NCBI GenBank assembly: GCA_030590585.1
Contig: JAUUYD010000145.1
Location: 1 to 6,355, forward strand
Source: Spirochaeta sp.
GTDB lineage: Bacteria > Spirochaetota > Spirochaetia > Spirochaetales_E > Spirochaetaceae_B
Direction: 5' to 3'
DNA: 6,355 nt
Part shown: piece by piece, positions 1-5,359 of the stretch
Position numbering within the stretch: position 1 is the first letter of the stretch
Layout: each line of letters begins with the position of its first letter
Program-made: the position numbers and the translations under genes
The notes under the pieces: generated by a model
Database searches by the model: none
Told to the model about the DNA's origin: nothing
Seen by the model: the letters and a program-made list of their open reading frames with translations, nothing else

Positions 1-2194
1 AGAGCTTATGCCAGCAAACTTTCTCTTTGAAAATCTCATTGGTGAAAATCATCATCTGGGCGATGGCGGTATTAAAATCCAGATTTCCGGTGTCGGTTCC
101 GACTTTTTTCAATGTCTTATGGAGGACTTTTATCAGAGATGCAGGCGGCTCCCCGTCGTCAACAGGCCGCCCTGCAACATCCCATACCCGGTTGAGAAAG
201 CGGTGCACCCCGGCAAGGCCGTTGGTCTGCCATGGCATGGACACCTCCAGGGGACCCATGAACATCTCGTACATCCGCATGGAATCGGCGCCGAATTTTT
301 CAATGATGTCGTCGGGGTTGATCACATTTTTCAGGCTCTTGGACATCTTGGCAATAACCTGCTCCAGCTTTACCCCGGTGGCTTTTTCAATGTAGTTCTC
401 ACCGTCGATGTCCACTTCATCCACAGGAACAAGTACTTTATCCGGGCGCATGTAGGCGAAGGAGGTAATCATTCCCTGGTTGATAAGCCGCTGAAAAGGT
501 TCGGGGCCGGAAACAGCGCCGATGTCATACAGCACCTTATGCCAGAATCTCGCGTAGAGCAGGTGAAGCACCGCGTGTTCGGCGCCGCCGACGTAGAGGT
601 CTACCGGCATCCAGTACTTTTCCTTCTCAGGATCGATGAAGGCCGTTTTATTATCGGGATCGATATAGCGCAGGTAGTACCAGCAGGAGCCGGCCCACTG
701 AGGCATGGTGTTAGTTTCCCTTTTACCCGGCCCGCCGCACTCGGGGCATTCGCAGTTCACCCATTCATCGATGTTGGCCAGGGGGCTTTCCCCGGTGCCT
801 GAGGGCTCATAACTCTTTACTTCAGGAAGGGTGAGGGGAAGCTGATCTTCTGGAACCGGTACGATTCCGCACTGGGGGCAGTGGACCAGGGGAATCGGCT
901 CGCCCCAGTAGCGCTGACGGCTGAATATCCAGTCCCGAAGCTTGTAATTGATGGTTTTAAAGCCCTTCTCATCCTTTTCCAGGCGGCCGATGATGGCATC
1001 GATGGCTTCCTGCTTACCCATGCCGTCCAGGTATTCGGAATTGACATGGAGACCATCGCCGGTAAAGGCTTCCTTCAGAATATCCCCACCTTGAAGTACC
1101 TCTATAATGGGCAGCTCAAATTTTCTTGCAAACTCCCAGTCCCGCTGATCGTGTCCGGGAACTGCCATAATGGCCCCGGTCCCGTAGGAGATAAGGATGT
1201 AATCGGAAATCCACACCGGGATTTCCTTGCCGTTTACGGGGTTCACTGCGTAAGCGCCGGTGAAGACACCGGTTTTATCCTTGCCCAGGTCGGTACGTTC
1301 CAGATCGCTCTTGTGACTGGCTTTATCGATGTAGGATTCAATGGCCGGACGCTGCTTATTGGTGGTGATTTTCTGCACCCGATTATGTTCCGGGGAGAGC
1401 ACCATGTAGGTTGCGCCGAAGAGGGTGTCCGGCCGGGTGGTGTACACCTCGATATGTCCCTGGTTTGCCGCTGTGCCGGAAAGGGAGAAGGTGACGTTCG
1501 CCCCTTCTGAGCGGCCTATCCAGTTGCGCTGCATCGCCTTGATGGAATCGGTCCAGTCAAGATTTTCCAGGTCGGCCAGAAGTTCCTCGGCATAGGAGGT
1601 GATTTTAAGTACCCACTGCCTGATGGAGCGGCGCTCAACAATCTGACCGCATCGTTCACACTTGCCGTCTTTTACCTCTTCGTTGGCCAGACCGGTTTTA
1701 CAGCTGGAGCACCAGTTTATGGGCTTGTCTGACTCATAGGCCAGGCCCTTTTTGTAAAGCTGGAGAAAAATCCACTGGGTCCATTGGTAGTACTCGGGGG
1801 TATGGGTTTGAACCTGACGGTCCCAGTCGTAGCTGAAGCCCAGGCTTTTAATCTGCCTGGTGAAGTGGACGATGTTTTCTTCGGTGGTTTTCCGGGGGGG
1901 CTGACCGGTCTTGATGGCATAGTTCTCCGCCGGGAGACCGAAGGAATCATAGCCCATGGGATGCAGCACATTATAACCGTTCATACGGAGATAGCGGCAG
2001 TAGATGTCGGTGGCGGTGTAGCCCTCAGGATGGCCCACATGCAGACCGGTACCGGAGGGGTAGGGGAACATGTCCAGAATATATCGGCGTTTTTCCACCG
2101 GGACGCTCTTATCTTCGGTGGCCTTGAAGGTTTTATTCTCATCCCAGAACTTCTGCCATCTGGGTTCTATTTCTTTAAAGGGGTAAGTGCTCAT
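1..2194 (-). CDS. leuS: Leucyl-tRNA synthetase (class I), C-terminus cut by window edge
   Basis: Cytoplasmic enzyme that charges tRNA(Leu) with leucine using ATP. The reading frame is open for 731 codons from ATG 2194 to base 1, with no stop in the window. Visible in order: the class I signature HVGH (residues 52-55) within [12 protein letters not shown]; a zinc-type cysteine set C162, C165, C179, C182; the CP1 editing domain with TTRPDTLFG (252-260) and [15 protein letters not shown] (338-352), including the acidic residues that hydrolyse mischarged t[15 protein letters not shown] (422-433); a second cysteine group (C439, C442, C481, C483, C486) in the leucine-specific insert; and KMSKS (616-620). 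Bacterial LeuS is usually about 800-870 residues, so roughly 80-130 residues of anticodon-binding and C-terminal domain lie outside. The start was chosen because [17 protein letters not shown] matches the usual N-terminus; no strong Shine-Dalgarno precedes it. The frame stays open upstream, with another ATG at 2275. Identity is very secure. Confidence 0.97.
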   Translation of the reverse strand, partial: MSTYPFKEIEPRWQKFWDENKTFKATEDKSVPVEKRRYILDMFPYPSGTGLHVGHPEGYTATDIYCRYLRMNGYNVLHPMGYDSFGLPAENYAIKTGQPPRKTTEENIVHFTRQIKSLGFSYDWDRQVQTHTPEYYQWTQWIFLQLYKKGLAYESDKPINWCSSCKTGLANEEVKDGKCERCGQIVERRSIRQWVLKITSYAEELLADLENLDWTDSIKAMQRNWIGRSEGANVTFSLSGTAANQGHIEVYTTRPDTLFGATYMVLSPEHNRVQKITTNKQRPAIESYIDKASHKSDLERTDLGKDKTGVFTGAYAVNPVNGKEIPVWISDYILISYGTGAIMAVPGHDQRDWEFARKFELPIIEVLQGGDILKEAFTGDGLHVNSEYLDGMGKQEAIDAIIGRLEKDEKGFKTINYKLRDWIFSRQRYWGEPIPLVHCPQCGIVPVPEDQLPLTLPEVKSYEPSGTGESPLANIDEWVNCECPECGGPGKRETNTMPQWAGSCWYYLRYIDPDNKTAFIDPEKEKYWMPVDLYVGGAEHAVLHLLYARFWHKVLYDIGAVSGPEPFQRLINQGMITSFAYMRPDKVLVPVDEVDIDGENYIEKATGVKLEQVIAKMSKSLKNVINPDDIIEKFGADSMRMYEMFMGPLEVSMPWQTNGLAGVHRFLNRVWDVAGRPVDDGEPPASLIKVLHKTLKKVGTDTGNLDFNTAIAQMMIFTNEIFKEKVCWHKL

Positions 2195-2458
2195 GCAGGC
2201 GATAATATCGAAAAATCGGCGTTTGAGTCTATGAGGGGGAAGAATTTCCGGCCAAAGCTGTTTCAGCTGTGTCATCCAACGAGATTCTTGCCATTCGCAT
2301 GAACCCCGGATCTGTCGGATGAGACCCGTCGATATGTCGCATATACCCAACACGATCGTGTGAGCCTGGCCAACCGGTTGTTTACACCCCGTTCGGATTT
2401 TATGTATGAACGTTCCCATAGATCTGGGTTAGATTGATTCTGTCGATTAAATGGTCTA
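2195..2458. other. Intergenic region upstream of leuS
   Basis: No gene is supported in this stretch of about 264 bases. It should carry the leuS promoter on the minus strand, but I cannot pick a convincing -35/-10 pair. The minus-strand frame continuous with leuS is open through it, giving a possible 27-residue N-terminal extension from ATG 2275, but that peptide ([18 protein letters not shown] and onward) does not look like a LeuS N-terminus. Two perfect palindromes at 2350-2361 and 2371-2380 are the only clear structure. Confidence 0.5.
2350..2380. repeat. Pair of perfect palindromes, possible operator
   Basis: ACACGATCGTGT (2350-2361) and CAACCGGTTG (2371-2380) are both perfect palindromes, and their centres are 20 bases apart, about two helical turns. 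They lie between the divergent leuS start (2194, minus) and the GntR-like remnant (2459, plus). Two-fold symmetric sites so spaced suit dimeric regulators, but no known operator consensus is recognised and short palindromes also occur by chance. Confidence 0.3.
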
Positions 2459-2593
2459 ATGGTTGAATCATTACATATTTTTAAGACACGGGCTTCTATA
2501 CGGGTATTCAAGCAATTGCAAGACGAGATCCGGAGCGGTATTTACGAGCCGGAGGACAAGGCGTCTAATAATTGGCACTCCATCAAGGAGTAA
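2459..2593 (+). pseudogene. GntR-family regulator, N-terminal fragment (decayed)
   Basis: ATG 2459 opens a 44-codon frame ending at TAA 2591. The segment SIRVFKQLQDEIRSGIYEPE (residues 13-32) resembles the first helix and turn of GntR winged-helix DNA-binding domains, where the family typically reads like a Q-h-x-x-x-I-x-x-G-x-h-x-P-G-D-x-L-P-S sequence. Here EPEDKA follows and the homology stops; the recognition helix and the whole effector domain are absent. The end of the frame merges with the ribosome binding site of the next gene remnant, so most of the regulator seems to have been deleted internally. A GntR gene directly ahead of an SDR gene in the same orientation is a common catabolic-operon arrangement, which supports the reading. 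The alternative is a chance 44-residue ORF. Called from family memory only. Confidence 0.42.
2585..2590 (+). promoter_or_regulatory. Shine-Dalgarno site of the SDR remnant
   Basis: AAGGAG lies five bases before ATG 2596, an ideal ribosome binding site. It marks 2596 as the original start of the decayed SDR gene, although the frame now stops after 17 codons. Confidence 0.6.
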
Positions 2594-2595
2594 AT

Positions 2596-3065
2596 ATGGA
2601 TTTCAAGGATAAAACAGTTGTAATAACAGGCTCGGAAGGCTGTTTGTGAAGGAACGGGAAGCAATCTGAAATGATTTGTAAATACAATGGATGGGTATTT
2701 ATTGTTTCTGTGTCTACCTCAAACCCCAGATTCAGAAATATTTTATAGGGATATATATTGATATCATCAATCATTCTGGATGTTGGATCCAGGGATATGA
2801 CTATTTATTGATCTAATTCAATGTCTTCAGCCAAAGCCTTTAATCCCTTGAGCGATCGAACAGGTTGAGTAATGTAAAAAAGCGTATCCTTCAGGTTAGC
2901 GCAGAACATCATGAAATGATTATGTGTTTGGAAAAAGGTTATACCAAGGGTGTTCTGACAGTATATATAGAAAATGTTAAAAACGGTAAATCAAATATGT
3001 TACGGGAAATTCCGGAAGTGATAGAGAAGAAGAGTAGAAGATCCTCAAGTGGTTATAACGCTTGA
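2596..3065 (+). pseudogene. Short-chain dehydrogenase/reductase (SDR), heavily decayed
   Basis: From ATG 2596 the peptide MDFKDKTVVITGSEG is a typical SDR first strand with the TG...G cofactor loop; TGA follows at 2647. Reading through, SEMICKYNGWVFIVS fits helix 1 and strand 2, until TAG 2746. In another frame, IDIINHSG (2757-2780) resembles the D-h-h-h-N-N-A-G motif, followed by stops at 2814 and 2841. In that same frame RILQVSA (2883-2903) looks like the strand carrying the catalytic Ser (S at 2898). Y-T-K (2940-2948) looks like a shortened YxxxK, KGVLTVYIENV like the helix after it, and NMLREIPEVIEKK (2994-3032) like the stretch after the PG motif. The order is right, but about 470 bases remain against some 750 in a whole SDR, so several deletions are inferred. 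The open part from TTG 2865 to TGA 3063 (66 codons) could be mistaken for a small hypothetical gene. Its last 13 bases overlap abiEii tail to tail. The cofactor loop and first strand are convincing; the later landmarks are my alignment by eye. Substrate unknown. Confidence 0.55.
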
Positions 3066-3916
3066 ATCAAAGAGTTGAAGAACTCAGCCGACCAGACATT
3101 AAGTTCATATCCATCTTTTATAAATGGAGCAACATCTTTTCCAGCTTCAGCGAAGTCAATTGTAGAAATTTTATCTGTAAGTAATAACTTTAATTTATAA
3201 AAGGATAATTGTTCTTTTTCACCCAATCCTCCGCTTTGTTTTAGTTTCGCTTCCAGGTACTGCAGATCCGGAGATACGCTTTTGTTTATATACCAGATAA
3301 AATCATAAAAATCTCTGCCTTTAACACGACCCCCTGAATAGACCCTGGTAATAATAGCATGCAGTTTCCCTGCAAAAAGGGAGGTTAGCTGAAGAATATT
3401 ATAACTAAAGGGTATAGGGTTTTTCAAAAAAAGGGTCTCATATTTCCCTGATGGTTGTGGAGGGTCAGTATCTATTTCCATTTTAATTTTTATTAATTCA
3501 TTTTTATGAGTACCCACTGCTGGTAGTTTGATTCCGTCAATTGATATTAAAATTGCCAGCGTATTACCCTTAATAAAGGCAGACTCAATAGCTGTGTTAA
3601 TTTTTTTATTAATCCTTTGTACAGAAAAATTTAGCTCATAAGACAAGAACTCCTGCTCAACTCCTGATAAATACTTCTCAAGTAAAAAGTCAGGGTCTGG
3701 TTTTAAAAGGGTAAAATCCATATCTTCTGAAAATCTATTTAACCCATGCCCAATTCTTAGGGCTGTTCCACCGTAAAAAGCAGCTTTATAAAAAAACCCC
3801 TGCCTTGATAATCCTAATAATGCAATTTGCTGAACAATCTCTTTCAGGGCATTTTTATAGTCCATAGGCGTTTGACAATTGTAGGGTTCAAGCATTTCTG
3901 AAATGGCATTATTCAT
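3053..3916 (-). CDS. abiEii: AbiEii toxin, nucleotidyltransferase fold (type IV TA / abortive infection)
   Basis: Toxin partner of the AbiE system, a cytoplasmic protein of the DUF1814 nucleotidyltransferase-like family. In this family the toxin is bacteriostatic and its nucleotidyltransferase motifs are required for toxicity. Numbered from ATG 3916 (287 residues): GGTALR (49-54), the metal-binding SEDMDF with D65 and D67 (63-68), the basic/acidic KME strand (145-147), LFAGKLHAI with K184 and H186, and GRDFYDF (200-206). All four family motifs are present and the length is normal, so it should be functional. ATG 3919 immediately upstream is the alternative start, but AAGGAG sits only two bases from it and five from 3916, favouring 3916. 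It follows abiEi after an 11-14 base gap, so the two are co-transcribed with antitoxin first. No terminator hairpin is visible after its stop. Base use is clearly AT-richer than in leuS or fic. Confidence 0.92.
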   Translation of the reverse strand: MNNAISEMLEPYNCQTPMDYKNALKEIVQQIALLGLSRQGFFYKAAFYGGTALRIGHGLNRFSEDMDFTLLKPDPDFLLEKYLSGVEQEFLSYELNFSVQRINKKINTAIESAFIKGNTLAILISIDGIKLPAVGTHKNELIKIKMEIDTDPPQPSGKYETLFLKNPIPFSYNILQLTSLFAGKLHAIITRVYSGGRVKGRDFYDFIWYINKSVSPDLQYLEAKLKQSGGLGEKEQLSFYKLKLLLTDKISTIDFAEAGKDVAPFIKDGYELNVWSAEFFNSLIQAL

Positions 3917-3921
3917 CATTT

Positions 3922-3927
3922 CTCCTT
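3922..3927 (-). promoter_or_regulatory. Shine-Dalgarno site deciding the abiEii start
   Basis: AAGGAG (minus strand) lies in the short gap between abiEi and abiEii. Spacing is two bases to ATG 3919 and five to ATG 3916, so the second Met of the ATG-ATG pair is the better start. It also shows that the toxin has its own strong ribosome loading site. Confidence 0.7.
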
Positions 3928-3930
3928 GTT

Positions 3931-4551
3931 TTAAGCCTGCAGACTGGCTATTGTCTGCAGCAAATAGAGAGTGTTTTTCCTTTTATAAATTTCAGATAAT
4001 CTGGTTAATAGGTTGATATCCAGTTTTTGTAGATCCATCATATCAATACGTAATTCCTCTAATAGATAAGGTGGAACTTCTGACATTTCTTTAATTGTAC
4101 TATAATATACTTTATCACATAAAGCTTTTTCCGGAGCAGCAATAAAAAAATTTCCAAGGTCTGTCCGGTGGTACTCTATCCCAATTGTATATTTTTGTGT
4201 GGGCAGATATTTATAACTGAACATACCTATTGGGGTATTAAAAAATTTATCTCTTTTAAAACAGATACCGGTAATTTTTTCAACCCTCTCCGGTATTAAT
4301 CCGTGAAATGACAGGGCATACTCCATCGAGATTGCAGATGGCCCATACAGCATTCCCGATATAACCTCCCGGGAATATTTCCTATTATAATCTTGACCTA
4401 ATATATAAAGACCCTGCCTGATATGAACCAGTTCACCGTTTTTTGTCAAATGTTTAATCTTATCCCGGGGAGACTTATATTCAGAAAATAAGCTCATCAA
4501 GTAAGGTGTTGTAAAATAGGGCAGCTCTTTCTGAAAAAGTAGTTTTTCCAT
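3931..4551 (-). CDS. abiEi: AbiEi antitoxin / transcriptional repressor (type IV TA)
   Basis: Antitoxin of the AbiE pair, 206 residues, normal length. In characterised systems it has an N-terminal winged-helix domain that represses its own operon by binding inverted repeats in the promoter, and a C-terminal domain needed to neutralise the toxin without a stable complex (type IV). Here residues about 12-52 form the winged helix, ending with KNGELVHIRQGLYIL. YGPSAISMEYALSFHGLIPE (69-88) is the hallmark segment of the family. FFIAAPEKALCDKVYY (135-150) is the second conserved block. The start at ATG 4551 is the first Met of the frame and gives a sensible N-terminus; only a weak AGGA lies about 10 bases upstream. 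It is first in a two-gene operon with abiEii and is likely autoregulated through the sites at 4605-4673. The AT-rich composition suggests acquisition by transfer. Confidence 0.92.
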   Translation of the reverse strand: MEKLLFQKELPYFTTPYLMSLFSEYKSPRDKIKHLTKNGELVHIRQGLYILGQDYNRKYSREVISGMLYGPSAISMEYALSFHGLIPERVEKITGICFKRDKFFNTPIGMFSYKYLPTQKYTIGIEYHRTDLGNFFIAAPEKALCDKVYYSTIKEMSEVPPYLLEELRIDMMDLQKLDINLLTRLSEIYKRKNTLYLLQTIASLQA

Positions 4552-4604
4552 AAATCGATAATCCTGTATTGAATTTTATATTAACTATCAGCCCTATATA
4601 GAGC

Positions 4605-4632
4605 ATTTTACCATAATTTTGAAATATTACAA
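4605..4632 (-). promoter_or_regulatory. Candidate promoter of the abiE operon
   Basis: On the minus strand, TTGTAA (4632-4627) and TAAAAT (4610-4605) are separated by 16 bases and lie about 55-80 bases ahead of the abiEi start. This resembles a sigma-70 type promoter. The whole area is AT-rich, so other pairings are possible, for instance TTTCAA with TATATA within the CTATATAG palindrome at 4594-4601. Confidence 0.35.
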
Positions 4633-4642
4633 CCAAATATAT

Positions 4643-4673
4643 CCAGTATATAGAAAAAATTCATATATGCTGG
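4643..4673. repeat. Imperfect inverted repeat upstream of abiEi, candidate AbiEi operator
   Basis: CCAGTATATA (4643-4652) and TATATGCTGG (4664-4673) are inverted copies with one mismatch in ten, separated by 11 bases. The repeat sits directly upstream of the candidate -35 element of the abiE operon. AbiEi antitoxins are known to bind inverted repeats in their own promoters, so this is the natural operator candidate. No U-rich tract follows in either direction that would make it a standard terminator. Confidence 0.45.
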
Positions 4674-4708
4674 TGGAAAAATGTGTGCACTATTACTCCA
4701 TTGGATAA

Positions 4709-5316
4709 TCCAGGGCTGATGAGCTGAAACGTGCCCAGGATGTTTATGACTCCATGCTTGAAACAGAAGATATACCCAGAATATATTGACGCCAATCACT
4801 ATTTCCATATCACGGATGATGTAGATAAATCCAAGGTTCAGGCTGCCCGGCATCACCTGACGGCACTCAATCCGGAAATTGATATCATCACCCATGAAGA
4901 ACCCATCAGCTCCGGAAATATCGCTGATATTTTTAGAGACTGTAACATCATTATCGATTGCATGGATAATCTGGGGACCCGCCTGATAATCAACGAGTAC
5001 TGCGTGACGCGATCGATAGCCTTTGTCCATGCCGGGGTGCGGGAATTCTACGGCCAGGTGATGCTCATCAATCCGCCGGCCACCCCCAGCATGGCCTGTT
5101 TTTTTTGACGCCGGGGGGGGCGCGGATGATGGCCCTATCCCCATCTGCGGGTCGACGGCCGGTGTCCTTGGAAGCCTGGAGGCGAACCTGGCCCCAAGGT
5201 GGCTGATGGGCATGGAAAAGGGAAACGAGGGCGTACTTTTCAGTGTTGATCTCACGACGATGGAAATCAATCGTATTGAGATGACGAAGAATTCGGATTG
5301 CCCGGTTTGCAGATGA
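4709..5316 (+). pseudogene. ThiF/MoeB/HesA-family E1-like adenylyltransferase, broken
   Basis: The intact family adenylates the C-terminus of a ubiquitin-like sulfur carrier (MoaD, ThiS or similar) with ATP. Three frames carry remnants. Frame one (4709-4816) ends IPRIY, stop TGA 4787, RQSLFPYHG, matching the family N-terminus Y-x-R-Q-x-L-x-P-x-x-G with a nonsense codon at the x. Frame two (to TGA 5106) begins near DDVDKSKVQAARHHLTALNP, then IIIDCMDNLGTRLIINEYC (the D-x-x-D-N-x-x-T-R core) and GQVMLINP. Frame three (from about 5100) gives PIPICGSTAGVLGSLEANL and ends CPVC just before TGA 5314, the usual C-terminal zinc pair. The GxGGLG ATP loop and the strand after it, about 50 residues, are missing between frames one and two. 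The second shift falls at eight T (5099-5106); seven would restore the frame. The first zinc pair is also incomplete (one Cys in MACFF). MoeB, ThiF or HesA cannot be told apart. No in-frame start lies upstream of ATG 4754. Confidence 0.82.
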
Positions 5317-5342
5317 CCCGAATAATAATGTAATCGGGTCAT
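5313..5342. repeat. Stem-loop over the ThiF-like stop codon, just upstream of fic
   Basis: ATGACCCGA (5313-5321) and TCGGGTCAT (5334-5342) form a perfect 9-base-pair stem around a 12-base loop. The stop codon of the ThiF-like pseudogene (5314-5316) lies in the left arm, and the right arm ends seven bases before the fic Shine-Dalgarno site (GAGGA, 5349-5353). No T-run follows, so it is not a typical intrinsic terminator on the plus strand. It could be an operator for fic, an mRNA structure, or a weak transcription stop. Confidence 0.45.
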
Positions 5343-5359
5343 GATACTGAGGAAACCTG

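Noticed and set aside
8..802. Plus-strand open frame of 264 codons opposite leuS
   Set aside because: It runs antisense to the clearly coding leuS frame, and its peptide shows no family features.
881..1510. Plus-strand open frame of 209 codons opposite leuS
   Set aside because: Antisense shadow of the leuS editing domain; no ribosome binding site and no recognisable domain.
1784..2302. Plus-strand open frame of 172 codons opposite the leuS N-terminus
   Set aside because: Antisense to the HVGH and zinc-motif region of leuS; codon pattern is explained by that gene.
2457..2473. TAATG/CATTA inverted repeat over the start of the GntR-like remnant
   Set aside because: Five-base arms only, no match to a GntR operator that I can recognise.
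2272..2511. Minus-strand open frame of 79 codons upstream of leuS
   Set aside because: Arg- and Ser-rich peptide with no family resemblance, no clear ribosome binding site, and it crosses the palindromes and the GntR-like remnant.
2583..2774. Minus-strand open frame of 63 codons
   Set aside because: It lies opposite the SDR remnant, whose start and Shine-Dalgarno site are much better supported; no similarity recognised.
2757..2822. Short inverted repeats built on ATTGA/TCAAT (2757-2771 and 2807-2822)
   Set aside because: Arms of only 5-6 bases in AT-rich decayed coding sequence; one of them overlaps the NNAG-like codons, so chance is the simpler explanation.
2865..3065. Independent small gene with TTG start
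   Set aside because: The peptide is better explained as the back half of the decayed SDR; no good ribosome binding site precedes the TTG.
4608..5342. Minus-strand open frame of 244 codons
   Set aside because: Shadow of the ThiF-like pseudogene, whose conserved motifs lie on the plus strand.
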